A stretch of DNA of 64,000 nt from Parabacteroides distasonis ATCC 8503 (GCF_000012845.1 NC_009615.1:1325501-1389500), one strand, 5' to 3'. Counted from the stretch's first letter, positions 45,830-55,210 are shown. Program-made: numbers and translations. Notes: generated from the letters alone by a model not told the origin.

Positions 45830-47168
45830 ATTTGAATTGTTTAAATTGTTTCACAAGCACGATCGCCGTCACGATCGCCGCCACCGTATCGGCGATAGGC
45901 ATACTGATCCAGACACCGAGAGTTCCGAATAACGGGGGGAGGAGGATTAAACAGGGTATCAAGAAAAGCATCTGCCGGGTCAAGGAGAGAAAGATCGCTT
46001 TCTTAGACATGCCGATGGAAAGGAAGAAGTTAGTCGCCACCATCTGGAAGCCCACGATCGGGAATACGGCGAAGACGATGTGCAGGCCATAAGAGGCGGC
46101 ACTGATCAACTCCCCGTCACTCGTAAACATACGGACGATCCACGACGGCACCAACTGGCAAAGCAAGAACCCCAGCGTAGCCACTCCTACCGCCCAGCGC
46201 ATCGTCAGCCGGGTCACGTCCGTCACCCGGGAATAGAGTCGGGCACCATAATTATAACCGGCTATCGGTTGCATACCCTGATTAAATCCCATGATAATCA
46301 TCACGAAAAGAAAAGCGATACGGTTCACGATACCATAAGCGCCAATCGCCATATCTCCCCCATGCTCTTTCAATCCCCGGTTGATAAGGATCACGATCAA
46401 GCAGGAACAAAGGTTCATCAAGAACGGAGATAAACCGATCGACAAGATACCTTTCACGATCTCCGAGCGCAGCCTATAAATACCTTTCTTGAAATGAAGG
46501 AGTTGCTTTGGTCCCGAGAAATGAATCAACTGCCCGGTAAGCGAGATCACCTGCGAGATCACCGTCGCCCAAGCCGACCCTTTGATACCCCATCCAAACC
46601 CAAAGATAAACAACGGATTCAAGGCGCAATTGATAACGACCGACGCTAACGTAGCATACATCGCCATCTTCGGGAACCCCGAGGAGCGCAAGACCGCGTT
46701 TAATCCCAGATACATATGCGTAACCACATTGCCATACAGAATAATCCGCATATAATCACGGGCATATGAGATCGTGTTCTCACTAGCACCGAAAAAGTAC
46801 AGTACGGGATCAAGCAAGAACAAGAAAGCGATCGTGAAAGCGACGCCCAAAACCACATTCAAGATCAACACATTCCCCAACACCTTATTCGCCCCCTCAT
46901 AATCTTTCTGCCCCAACTTCACGGCAACCAACGTAGAGGCGCCGACTCCCACCAACGAACCGAAGGCGGCCGCCAAGTTCATCAACGGAAAGGTCAAGGC
47001 TAGGCCGGAAATCGCTAACGCCCCCACTCCATGGCCAATAAAAATACTATCGGCCATATTATATAAAGAAGAAGCTGTCATAGCGATAATCGCAGGAATC
47101 GCATATTGCGTAAGTAATTTACCGATAGGCTCGGTCCCTAATACCAATGGAGAATTTTGTTTTGCCAT
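45819..47168 (-). CDS. MATE-family efflux transporter
   Basis: 449 residues with about 12 hydrophobic membrane segments. MATE features: the N-terminal half starts GKLLTQYAIPAIIAMTASSLYNMADSIFIG, with GASTLVAVKLGQKDYEGAN, and the second half contains GFNQGMQPIAGYNYGA, the family's conserved GxxP..GYNYGA signature. It probably exports cationic compounds in exchange for sodium or protons. It is first in the operon with agmatine deiminase, amidase and pabBC, so a polyamine or agmatine substrate is possible, but this rests on context only. The gene faces away from cas3. Confidence 0.93.
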   Translation of the reverse strand: MAKQNSPLVLGTEPIGKLLTQYAIPAIIAMTASSLYNMADSIFIGHGVGALAISGLALTFPLMNLAAAFGSLVGVGASTLVAVKLGQKDYEGANKVLGNVLILNVVLGVAFTIAFLFLLDPVLYFFGASENTISYARDYMRIILYGNVVTHMYLGLNAVLRSSGFPKMAMYATLASVVINCALNPLFIFGFGWGIKGSAWATVISQVISLTGQLIHFSGPKQLLHFKKGIYRLRSEIVKGILSIGLSPFLMNLCSCLIVILINRGLKEHGGDMAIGAYGIVNRIAFLFVMIIMGFNQGMQPIAGYNYGARLYSRVTDVTRLTMRWAVGVATLGFLLCQLVPSWIVRMFTSDGELISAASYGLHIVFAVFPIVGFQMVATNFFLSIGMSKKAIFLSLTRQMLFLIPCLILLPPLFGTLGVWISMPIADTVAAIVTAIVLVKQFKQFKYGT

Positions 47169-47202
47169 GCCGCGAAGATACGGATATTTCGATTTATTTT
47201 CC

Positions 47203-47210
47203 TACTTTTG
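47203..47210 (+). promoter_or_regulatory. -7 box of the cas operon
   Basis: TACTTTTG fits TAnnTTTG and lies 28 nt before the cas3 ATG at 47239. No TTTG was found about 20 nt upstream. It is the only candidate for the whole seven-gene operon. Confidence 0.55.
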
Positions 47211-47238
47211 TAAGGTATAACCTTATGAATCTAATCAA

Positions 47239-49464
47239 ATGGAAACAGAGAAACAGTTGATATCCCATTTATACCAAAACAAAGAAAATGGAAAATGGAT
47301 AATACAAACCAACGATGAACATCAAAGGGGTGTTGCAGAAATGGCAACCTCCTTTTCTGGACTGTTCGGACTTCCATCTTGGGGGCATACGCTTGGAATG
47401 CTTCACGACAAAGGAAAAGAGCGTGATGCATTTCAGCAATATATCCGTACGACAAGCGGTCTGCCTGTGACTGACGAAAAATCGTATGGAGAGCATCATC
47501 ATGCGTTTGTAGGTGGAATATTGGTAACGAACCTTATGGGGAAGAGTGTATTCAATCTTCTTGCCAACCAGATAATCTCTCATCATACAGGCCTACATGA
47601 TTATGTAGATGCGGAGAGCGTCATAGAGAAAAGGCAACTTCCCGAAGAGATAAACAAAGGGGACATAGCTCTGAATATACCCCAGTTGAGAAAAGAACTT
47701 CTTGAATCTCCTTTTTCTAAACTTAAGGTGGACATGAAGCATTTTCATCACCTTTCCCGCATGCTTTTTTCCTGTCTTGTGGATGCCGACAGACTCAATA
47801 CAGAGCAATTTATGGATGTAGAATCGTGGGAAAAACGGGGATGCTCGTCTACACTCACTGACTTATTGCCAAAATTGGAGGCGCATTTACGTGAACTGCA
47901 ATTGTATGCACCCGATACAGAAGTGAACCACATTCGCAAGAAAGTACAGGAACGATGCCGTAAAGCTTCTTCTGAAGAGAAAGGATTCTATAGCCTTACG
48001 GTACCAACGGGAGGCGGCAAGACTCTTTCATCGTTGTTGTGGGCCATGAAGCATGCTGTAAATCACGGTATGAATCGTATTATCATTGCCATCCCATACA
48101 CTAGTATTATTGTGCAGACGGCAGGCCTCTTGAAAGAAATCTTCGGCGAAGAGCACGTACTGGAGCATCATAGTAACTTTAATCCTGATGAGATAAAGAA
48201 TGAAGAGGTACGTGAGAAGGCAAAGCTGGCCACGGAAAACTGGGATTATCCGATTATCGTTACGACCAATGTTCAGCTGTTTGAGTCAATGTTTAGCAAC
48301 AAACCGTCCGATTGCCGTAAATTGCACAATATCGTGAATTCAGTTCTTATTTTGGATGAAGCGCAGACATTGCCGACTGATTTCTTACAACCGATAGTGG
48401 ATGCACTTAAAGCATATCAGAAAATATTCGGAGTGTCGGTACTGTTTACCACTGCCAGTCAGCCGGTACTTAGCGGACTGATAGAAGGAACTAATCCTAA
48501 GGCCAATTTTGAGGGAATAGACCGTATTATTGAAATCATACCGAATGAGTTTGCTTTGCATGACAAGCTTCGTCGTGTGAAGTTAGTAATAGACAACACA
48601 GGAAAGACATACGATGAGATTGCCGCCGAAGTTGCTATATATAATAAGGTATTATGTATCGTAAATACCCGAAAGGATGCCAAGGAACTGTATGACCGTT
48701 TACCTAATGAAGGAATAAAGCTCCATCTATCGAGAATGATGTGTCCCGCCCATATCAGTGAAACCATACGGAAGGTCAAGGCATTGCTGAAAGATAAATC
48801 ACATCCGATTGTCAGAGTGATAGCTACCCAGCTTGTAGAGGCAGGGGTGGATATAGATTTCCCTGTTGTATTTCGACAGGAATCAGGTCTTGACTCTATT
48901 TTACAGGCAGCGGGGCGTTGTAACCGTGAAGGAAGAAATACTGTTGGTACCACATTTGTGTTCAGTCTCGCCGCAGAGAAACGTATTCCATTTGGGGCAA
49001 TGAAGGCTGCAAACAATGCACGATTGAATTTGCCTGCAAATAGTGATTGGTTTGACCCTTCTACGATGACAGAGTATTTTTATCAGTTGTATTGCAGGAA
49101 AAACACGTTTGACGATAAGGATATGAAACATTATCTTTATAACCCTAATGAGTTATGTTTTGAAACGGCATCAAAGAAGTTCAGATTGATTGATGATGAT
49201 TGTATGAATATCATTGTAAATTGGGGGAACAGCATGGAGCTTGTGGAAAAACTGAAAGAATCTGGCTGTACCTATCCCTTGATGAAGCAACTGGCTAAAT
49301 TTACAGTAGGCGTTCATAGTTCCGATTTTGACAAGTTGGTCAGCTATGGTGCTATTGAAGAAGTATTAGAGGGTATCTATGTGTTGACAGACAGGGTACA
49401 GTATGACAAAAATACGGGTCTTAGCCTTGATAACCACTGGATGGAAGAGCTATTAATGATATAA
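47239..49464 (+). CDS. cas3: Type I-C CRISPR helicase-nuclease Cas3
   Basis: 741 residues. An N-terminal HD nuclease domain has His50, His56-Asp57 (LGMLHDKGK), His86 to His88 (GEHHHAF) and His115-His116/His120 (ISHHTGLHD). The SF2 helicase follows: Walker A PTGGGKT (258-262 for GGGKT), DEAQ box (373-376), TTASQP, and motif VI region ATQLVEAGVDIDFP and AAGRCNREGR. Cascade recruits it to the target, where it unwinds and degrades DNA. It is first in the operon, 6 nt before cas5c. All catalytic residues look intact. Confidence 0.97.
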   Translation: METEKQLISHLYQNKENGKWIIQTNDEHQRGVAEMATSFSGLFGLPSWGHTLGMLHDKGKERDAFQQYIRTTSGLPVTDEKSYGEHHHAFVGGILVTNLMGKSVFNLLANQIISHHTGLHDYVDAESVIEKRQLPEEINKGDIALNIPQLRKELLESPFSKLKVDMKHFHHLSRMLFSCLVDADRLNTEQFMDVESWEKRGCSSTLTDLLPKLEAHLRELQLYAPDTEVNHIRKKVQERCRKASSEEKGFYSLTVPTGGGKTLSSLLWAMKHAVNHGMNRIIIAIPYTSIIVQTAGLLKEIFGEEHVLEHHSNFNPDEIKNEEVREKAKLATENWDYPIIVTTNVQLFESMFSNKPSDCRKLHNIVNSVLILDEAQTLPTDFLQPIVDALKAYQKIFGVSVLFTTASQPVLSGLIEGTNPKANFEGIDRIIEIIPNEFALHDKLRRVKLVIDNTGKTYDEIAAEVAIYNKVLCIVNTRKDAKELYDRLPNEGIKLHLSRMMCPAHISETIRKVKALLKDKSHPIVRVIATQLVEAGVDIDFPVVFRQESGLDSILQAAGRCNREGRNTVGTTFVFSLAAEKRIPFGAMKAANNARLNLPANSDWFDPSTMTEYFYQLYCRKNTFDDKDMKHYLYNPNELCFETASKKFRLIDDDCMNIIVNWGNSMELVEKLKESGCTYPLMKQLAKFTVGVHSSDFDKLVSYGAIEEVLEGIYVLTDRVQYDKNTGLSLDNHWMEELLMI

Positions 49465-49469
49465 AAAAA

Positions 49470-50159
49470 ATGAATAATATGGACTATACAGATAAAGAAT
49501 ATTGCTTGGAAGTATGGGGTGACTGGGCTTGTTTCAGTCGCCCTGAATTGAAAGTAGAGCGTGTGAGCTATGATGTTATTACACCTTCTGCGGCACGTGC
49601 CATTTTTGAAGCAATACTTTTCAAACGCTATGCCATGCGTTGGCAAGTGACGAAAATAGAAGTTCTTAATCCTATCAAGTGGACTACCATCAGGAGAAAT
49701 GAGGTAGGAGCATTGGCGGGTAAGTCCTCAATCTTTATTGAAGATAAACGACAACAGAAGAATTCTTTGCTTTTGCAAGGTGTGCGCTATCGTATTCACG
49801 CAAAGCTGGTTTTTATTCCGGTAAAAGATCGACCAAAGGAGGCTTTTATCAAACATCAGCCAAGTGATGATGAGAATCCGATGAAATATTATCAGATGTT
49901 TGAACGCAGAGCATCGCAAGGACAATGTTTCACCCAGCCGTATCTTGGTTGCCGTGAGTTTGCCGCAAATTGGAAGTATATTGATAATACGGAACAACTT
50001 GCCCCTCCTTTGGCTGAAGATAGGGATTTGGGTATCATGCTTTATGATATGGATTTTGAAGGGAATGTACAGAAACCTAATGCCATGTTTTATCGTGTAA
50101 GAATGGAGCAAGGTGTGATTGTCGTACCAGATAAAGATAGCGAGGAGGTGCTGAGATGA
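49470..50159 (+). CDS. cas5c: Type I-C Cas5c (Cas5d) pre-crRNA endoribonuclease
   Basis: 229 residues. The N-terminus CLEVWGDWACFSRPELKVER is characteristic of Cas5 of subtype I-C, followed by SYDVITPSAARAIFEAILFK and the G-rich end of the RAMP fold. In I-C systems this protein replaces Cas6: it cuts pre-crRNA in the repeat and stays on the 5' handle within Cascade. An alternative start nine nt on (MDYTDKEYC) is possible. Its stop overlaps the cas8c start (ATGA). Confidence 0.95.
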   Translation: MNNMDYTDKEYCLEVWGDWACFSRPELKVERVSYDVITPSAARAIFEAILFKRYAMRWQVTKIEVLNPIKWTTIRRNEVGALAGKSSIFIEDKRQQKNSLLLQGVRYRIHAKLVFIPVKDRPKEAFIKHQPSDDENPMKYYQMFERRASQGQCFTQPYLGCREFAANWKYIDNTEQLAPPLAEDRDLGIMLYDMDFEGNVQKPNAMFYRVRMEQGVIVVPDKDSEEVLR

Positions 50160-51874
50160 TACTAAAAGCATTGTATGATTATTACCATCGGAGTGGTAAT
50201 TTACCCATTATGGGAATGGAGTTAAAGGAAATAGGTTTTATCATCGTTATTGATAAGTGTGGTAATTTCTTACGTTTTGAAGACAGGCGTATAGACAAAA
50301 AGTCTGCGCAACAGTTTCTTGTTAAGAAGAGTGTAGGTCGTTCAAGTGCCCCTGTTGCAAACTATTTGTACGACAATAGCCAATATGTATTTGGTTATTC
50401 CGACAAAGGGGACATGGAAAGCATGCGCAAGTATTTTGATACATTCAAAGCGAAGGTTGAAGAAATATACGACATGTTTTCAGATAATGAAACCATGCAG
50501 GCTGTTTATGCGTTTTATCAACAAGAGCCTTCAGATATAGTTGAAGCCATGCAGAATGATTCTCTTTGGGATGATATAAACAAGAATCTCAATAAAAAAT
50601 ATTCCACTTTCTCTTTTCTTATAGAAGGAGATACGGAAATAGTGGCTTCTAAGCGCAAACTAATAAACTTAGAATCGGGTGGTAATGATGTTGGTGGAGG
50701 TCTTTGTTTAGTAATAGGCAAACATTCAAAAACCGTAGAGGTTACAACCGCTACAATGATTCCGGGAAGTCAGGCTACAGCTAAACTTGTCGCTTTTCAA
50801 GTCAATTCCGGATATGATTCGTATGGTAAGTCAAAGGGGCATAATGCTCCTATATCTGAAGAGGCTGAATTTGCTTATACTACAGCATTGAATCATTTAT
50901 TGCGTTCTGATTCGCATAATAAATTTATGGTAGGTTCACGCACATACCTGTTTTGGGCTTCTTCTGATAGTGAGGCTGCAAAGAAATCTGAAGATAGTTT
51001 GTTTGCTTTGTTGGGGCGTACAGAAGAAAACGATGATCCTAACATGCTCATAAAATTGGTGCGACGTACATTCATGTCTATCTATAACGGAGTATTGTTC
51101 GCAAACAAAGATGACAAATTCTTTATATTAGGTTTGGCTCCCAATTCAGCCCGAATAGCGGTGGTGTATTGGAATGAATTGCCATTGCGTGAGTTTGCCG
51201 GCTTAATCAGTAAACATTTCGCAGATATGGAGATTGTTGATACACGTAAAGACAAGAAACCGTATGTAGGATTACATTCCATCCTCGGAAATGTTACTCT
51301 TGGAGGGAAGTCAAGCGATGCTACGCCCAATCTTCCAGATGCTGTAGTGAAAAGCATCTTCCAAGGACTTCCGTATCCGGCTTCTCTGTTTCAGGCTTGC
51401 ATTCGCCGCATACGTGCTGAACAATCAGTCAACATTGGTCGTGCAGCCATCATCAAGGCTTATCTTAATCGATTAAATGATAATAATAACAATAAAAAAC
51501 TCGATATTATGTTAGACAAAGAAAATCAAAATCAAGGGTATCTTTGTGGAAGGTTGTTTGCTGTTCTCGACAAGATACAGGAAGACGCAAATAACATTCA
51601 TTCCATTCGTGAGCGTTACATGAATTCCGCATCGGCCACTCCGGCTATGATTTTTGCCACTATCCTAAATCTTTCCACTCATCATCAGGAGAAGCTGAAT
51701 GAGGGTAAACAGGTGTTTTATGAGAAATTGAAACAGGAAATCATTTCCAAACTTGACGCAAACGGTTTTCCTGCACATCTAGATCTTCAAGACCAAGGGC
51801 GCTTTTTTGTAGGATATTATCATCAGCGGCAAGCGTTCTTCATGGGTAAAGAGAACAGAGAAACAGAAGAGTAA
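50156..51874 (+). CDS. cas8c: Type I-C Cascade large subunit Cas8c
   Basis: 572 residues, Csd1 family. N-terminus MILKALYDYYHRSGNLPIMG; conserved pieces include SYGKSKGHNAPISEEAEFAY (at about 223-242) and a later PFPAS-like segment QGLPYPASLFQACIRRIRAE. It recognises the PAM and positions the target strand. The start overlaps the cas5c stop by four nt. The C-terminal third is set off by an Asn-rich linker (DNNNNKK) and probably also yields a separate small subunit by internal initiation. Confidence 0.95.
   Translation: MILKALYDYYHRSGNLPIMGMELKEIGFIIVIDKCGNFLRFEDRRIDKKSAQQFLVKKSVGRSSAPVANYLYDNSQYVFGYSDKGDMESMRKYFDTFKAKVEEIYDMFSDNETMQAVYAFYQQEPSDIVEAMQNDSLWDDINKNLNKKYSTFSFLIEGDTEIVASKRKLINLESGGNDVGGGLCLVIGKHSKTVEVTTATMIPGSQATAKLVAFQVNSGYDSYGKSKGHNAPISEEAEFAYTTALNHLLRSDSHNKFMVGSRTYLFWASSDSEAAKKSEDSLFALLGRTEENDDPNMLIKLVRRTFMSIYNGVLFANKDDKFFILGLAPNSARIAVVYWNELPLREFAGLISKHFADMEIVDTRKDKKPYVGLHSILGNVTLGGKSSDATPNLPDAVVKSIFQGLPYPASLFQACIRRIRAEQSVNIGRAAIIKAYLNRLNDNNNNKKLDIMLDKENQNQGYLCGRLFAVLDKIQEDANNIHSIRERYMNSASATPAMIFATILNLSTHHQEKLNEGKQVFYEKLKQEIISKLDANGFPAHLDLQDQGRFFVGYYHQRQAFFMGKENRETEE
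51509..51874 (+). CDS. cas11c: Probable internal translation product Cas11c
   Basis: An ATG at 51509, in frame with cas8c (codon 452), would give 121 residues starting MLDKENQNQGYLCGRLF and running to the cas8c stop. In other I-C systems the small Cascade subunit Cas11c is made this way, at about this size. The codons just before the ATG form an A+T-rich low-complexity stretch (51475-51508, encoding DNNNNKKLDI), the kind of unstructured leader that favours initiation in Bacteroidota. This is inferred from family knowledge; the sequence alone cannot prove use of the start. Confidence 0.55.
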   Translation: MLDKENQNQGYLCGRLFAVLDKIQEDANNIHSIRERYMNSASATPAMIFATILNLSTHHQEKLNEGKQVFYEKLKQEIISKLDANGFPAHLDLQDQGRFFVGYYHQRQAFFMGKENRETEE

Positions 51875-51900
51875 TAACAAACAATTAAAAATATACAGTT

Positions 51901-52752
51901 ATGTCAGAAATTAAGAACAGAATCGATTTCGTTTACATCTTTGATGTGCAAGACGGTAATCCGAATGGAGACCCTGATGCAGGTAATCTTCCCCGTGTAG
52001 ATGCAGAAACGGGTATGGGGCTTGTTACAGATGTTTGCCTTAAACGTAAGGTACGTAATTATGTACAAGTGGCAAAAGGTTTGGAAGATGGCTACGATAT
52101 ATTCATTAAGGAGAAGGCTGTTTTAAACACTTTGATTGATAAAGCGCATGATGATTCTGAGGTAAAAAATGCTAAAGATAAGACTGATGCTGCACGTCGT
52201 TTTATGTGCAAGAACTATTTTGATGTTAGAACATTTGGTGCTGTGATGTCAACCGGCAAGAATGCAGGGCAGGTACGTGGCCCAATCCAGTTTACCTTTG
52301 CCCGTTCTGTAGATCCAATTGCTGCGGCAGAACATTCTATAACCCGTATGGCTGTGGCAACAGACGCTGAAGCTAAGAAACAAAGTGGTGACAACCGCAC
52401 AATGGGACGTAAAGCTACCGTACCTTACGGTCTCTACATCTGTCACGGCTTCATTTCTGCCAACCTTGCCCAACAAACAGGCTTTTCAGAAGAAGACCTT
52501 GCGCTGTTCTGGGAAGCCCTGAAGAACATGTTCGATATGGATCGTTCGGCTGCACGCGGATTGATGAGTGCACAGAAATTGATTGTTTTCAAACATGATT
52601 CTGTATTGGGTAATGCCCCTGCCAACAAACTATTTGACTTGGTTAAGGTAGAGAAGGTGTGCGATGGAGCACCACGTTCATTCGGTGATTACCATGTCAC
52701 GATAGACAAGGAACATGTCCCATCAAATGTTACTGTAGAGGAACTGATATAA
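51901..52752 (+). CDS. cas7c: Type I-C Cascade backbone Cas7c
   Basis: 283 residues, Csd2/Cas7 family. The start [20 protein letters not shown] followed by [20 protein letters not shown] is the family signature. Other parts are [20 protein letters not shown] and [12 protein letters not shown]. Several copies coat the crRNA spacer in the Cascade filament. It is 26 nt downstream of cas8c and 11 nt before cas4. Confidence 0.97.
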   Translation: MSEIKNRIDFVYIFDVQDGNPNGDPDAGNLPRVDAETGMGLVTDVCLKRKVRNYVQVAKGLEDGYDIFIKEKAVLNTLIDKAHDDSEVKNAKDKTDAARRFMCKNYFDVRTFGAVMSTGKNAGQVRGPIQFTFARSVDPIAAAEHSITRMAVATDAEAKKQSGDNRTMGRKATVPYGLYICHGFISANLAQQTGFSEEDLALFWEALKNMFDMDRSAARGLMSAQKLIVFKHDSVLGNAPANKLFDLVKVEKVCDGAPRSFGDYHVTIDKEHVPSNVTVEELI

Positions 52753-52763
52753 AACAAAAGACA

Positions 52764-53429
52764 ATGTATAGCGAAGACGATATGCTCATGTTGTCGGGGA
52801 TTCAGCACTTCAGGTTCTGTCCCCGGCAATGGGCTTTGATTCACATTGAGCAGCAATGGGATGATAACCGTCTCACCATAGAGGGACAGATTCTGCATAA
52901 ACATGTGGATGACCCGTTCTATAGACAGAAATGTGGAGATCAAATAACATTGCGTGCAGTGAATATCGCTTCGCGTGAGTTGGGGCTCTATGGCATTTCC
53001 GATGCCATAGAGTTGCTACCTTCTCCATCTTTGGAAGATACGATCTTGCATCCTAAATATCCAGGACGTTGGCGACCGGTGGCTGTGGAGTATAAGCATG
53101 GCAGACCCAAAAAGGATGAAGTGGATGAAGTGCAGTTGGCGGCACAAACGATGTGTCTTGAAGAAATGTACGCAATCCATATACCCTACGGTGTGTTCTT
53201 TTATGGAGAACTTCGTCATCGGATAGAGGTGGCTATAACAGATGAGTTGCGCAATATCGTCAGACAATGCGCCAGGGATATGCATGAAATATTCAGTAAG
53301 GCTGTTATCCCAAAAGCAAAATATGAACGACATTGCGACAAATGCTCATTGAAAGAAATCTGTATGCCGACGATAGCCAAGAATTGTACCACGGTAGATA
53401 CTTACCTCAATAAACACTTATATACATGA
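52764..53429 (+). CDS. cas4: Cas4 adaptation exonuclease
   Basis: 221 residues, RecB-like PD-(D/E)XK nuclease with an iron-sulfur cluster. Cys19 (FRFCPRQW) and Cys191, Cys194, Cys200 (HCDKCSLKEICMP) form the cluster site. The nuclease core shows HKHVDDPF, GISDAIEL and VAVEYKHGRPK. With Cas1-Cas2 it trims prespacers and helps select PAM-adjacent fragments. Its stop overlaps the cas1 start by four nt. Confidence 0.96.
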   Translation: MYSEDDMLMLSGIQHFRFCPRQWALIHIEQQWDDNRLTIEGQILHKHVDDPFYRQKCGDQITLRAVNIASRELGLYGISDAIELLPSPSLEDTILHPKYPGRWRPVAVEYKHGRPKKDEVDEVQLAAQTMCLEEMYAIHIPYGVFFYGELRHRIEVAITDELRNIVRQCARDMHEIFSKAVIPKAKYERHCDKCSLKEICMPTIAKNCTTVDTYLNKHLYT

Positions 53430-54448
53430 GAAAATTGTTGAATACTTTGTATGTGACGACACCTGAAGCCTATCTGAGTAAGGATGGGCAGAATGTCGTA
53501 GTATCAGTCAAGCAAGAGGAAGTGTTCCGTATTCCTGCGATAAACATAGAAGGCATTGTGACGTTCGGATATATGGGCGCAAGTCCGGGCGTGATGAAAT
53601 TGTGTAGTGACAATAGCATATCACTTACATTCCTATCTCCTCATGGCAGATTTATCAGCAGGGTACAGAGCGCAACGAAAGGGAATGTACTGTTACGCAA
53701 GAGACAATATCAATTGTCGGATGATGAATCCTGGTCATTACATGTGGCACGACTGATGATTGGTGGTAAGATTCAAAACTATCGTAATATATTAAAGAGA
53801 TATATTCGTGATTATGGAGAGAATGAAAACATTAATCGGGCGGTACAAGTGTTGGAACATGCCAAGCGTGAAGCTTTGGCGACCCAAGATAAGACGACCC
53901 TAATAGGGTATGAAGGCATGGCTTCAAATGCCTATTTTGAAGTGTTGCCTGTTTTGATACTTAATCAGAAGGCTGATTTCCCGTTTCATGGCCGGAATCG
54001 CCGTCCTCCTAAAGATGCAGTGAATGCCATGTTGTCTTTTGCTTATACTTTGATTGCTAATGATACATCTGCCGCACTCGAAACAGTTGGCCTTGATCCA
54101 TACGTAGGATTTCTCCATACACTTCGTCCGGGACGTACATCCTTAGCATTGGATATGATGGAAGAATTGCGAGCCTATCTTGGTGATCGTTTTGTCTTGT
54201 CGTTGATTAATAAAAGACAGATAACATCCAAGGATTTTTTGTTTCAAGGTGATAATGGGGTTGTTATGACGGATAAAGGGAAAAAGACATTTATTTCCGC
54301 ATGGCAGGCAAGGAAAAGGGAGGTGATAATCCATCCTTATCTTAATGAAAAAATAGAGATAGGGCTTCTGCCTTATGTACAGGCCATGTTGATGGCAAGA
54401 TATATCAGGCAAGATATTGATAATTATCCGGTATTTCTAATAAAATGA
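53426..54448 (+). CDS. cas1: Type I-C Cas1 integrase
   Basis: 340 residues. N-terminus MRKLLNTLYVTTPEAYLSKDG is typical of Cas1c. The metal-binding catalytic region is intact: TTLIGYEGMASNAYF (Glu), GFLHTLRPGRTSLALDMMEEL (His and Asp/Glu). It inserts new spacers at the leader end of the array in complex with Cas2. The gene overlaps cas4 by four nt and precedes cas2 by 9 nt. Confidence 0.97.
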   Translation: MRKLLNTLYVTTPEAYLSKDGQNVVVSVKQEEVFRIPAINIEGIVTFGYMGASPGVMKLCSDNSISLTFLSPHGRFISRVQSATKGNVLLRKRQYQLSDDESWSLHVARLMIGGKIQNYRNILKRYIRDYGENENINRAVQVLEHAKREALATQDKTTLIGYEGMASNAYFEVLPVLILNQKADFPFHGRNRRPPKDAVNAMLSFAYTLIANDTSAALETVGLDPYVGFLHTLRPGRTSLALDMMEELRAYLGDRFVLSLINKRQITSKDFLFQGDNGVVMTDKGKKTFISAWQARKREVIIHPYLNEKIEIGLLPYVQAMLMARYIRQDIDNYPVFLIK

Positions 54449-54457
54449 TTTACGATT

Positions 54458-54748
54458 ATGCATATTCTTGTGACTTATGATGTGGATACTACGAGCAAAG
54501 AAGGAGCTCGCCGCCTACGACATGTGGCTAAGGCTTGCATAGATTATGGCCAAAGGGTACAGAATTCTGTCTTTGAGTGTGAGGTGACAGAAGCACAATA
54601 TTGTCTCTTGATTGAACGAATCAAGCGTATTATTGATATGTCTCTTGATAGCGTTAGATTTTATATTCTCAATAAAAACGAGAATAAAAGGGTAAAAGTG
54701 ATAGGTGTTGAAACTGCTTACAAAGTTAATAATGCTCTTATCATATAA
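54458..54748 (+). CDS. cas2: Cas2
   Basis: 96 residues. The N-terminal beta strand MHILVTYDVDT with the conserved Asp, then RLRHVAKACIDYGQRVQNSVFECEV, is typical of Cas2 from I-C systems. It is the structural core of the Cas1-Cas2 integrase. It is the last cas gene; the CRISPR leader starts right after its stop. Confidence 0.96.
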   Translation: MHILVTYDVDTTSKEGARRLRHVAKACIDYGQRVQNSVFECEVTEAQYCLLIERIKRIIDMSLDSVRFYILNKNENKRVKVIGVETAYKVNNALII

Positions 54749-54917
54749 TTTATGCGAATGTAGAGTATTACGAAAAAAGTAGTATTTTCGCACCCCTTAA
54801 TAATTAGCAGATTAACCCGTCTTTAAGGCGATTGCAGCCATTAAGCTGAAATAAAAATGAGAATTCGCATATTAATAGGTCTAATTTATTGACTTATAAT
54901 ATGTAACTTTGCACAGT
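54749..54917 (+). promoter_or_regulatory. CRISPR leader with -7 box
   Basis: A 169-nt A+T-rich segment between cas2 and the first repeat. TAACTTTG (54904-54911) fits TAnnTTTG, so transcription would begin about at the first repeat base. The -33 region is weak. TTCGCACCCC at 54788-54797 matches the first part of the repeat (TCGCACCCC) and could be a repeat remnant or an integrase anchor. Confidence 0.75.
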
Positions 54918-55210
54918 GTCGCACCCCGTGTGGGTGCGTGGATTGAAACCAATGTCTTCGGGGTATATTCCTTGCCTTGATAGGTCGCACCCCGTGTGGG
55001 TGCGTGGATTGAAACTTGCCATGATATTAGTTTTTAATGTTATTTATTGTCGCACCCCGTGTGGGTGCGTGGATTGAAACCTCCAGTACCTTTTTAAGCT
55101 GATATAGGCTCAAGTCGCACCCCGTGTGGGTGCGTGGATTGAAACATGGCCTTGAGGTCGTTGTGCCCTGTCCATCTCGTCGCACCCCGTGTGGGTGCGT
55201 GGATTGAAAC
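54918..55210 (+). CRISPR. Type I-C CRISPR array, five repeats and four spacers
   Basis: Five identical 32-bp repeats start at 54918, 54984, 55049, 55114 and 55179. Each begins GTCGCACCCC and ends GGATTGAAAC, the typical I-C pattern; GCACCC and GGGTGC form the hairpin that Cas5c would recognise. The four spacers are 34, 33, 33 and 33 nt (54950-54983, 55016-55048, 55081-55113, 55146-55178). The last repeat is not degenerate. Orientation is set by the leader and cas genes to the left, so the spacer at 54950 is the newest. The array is very short for an intact system. Confidence 0.98.
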
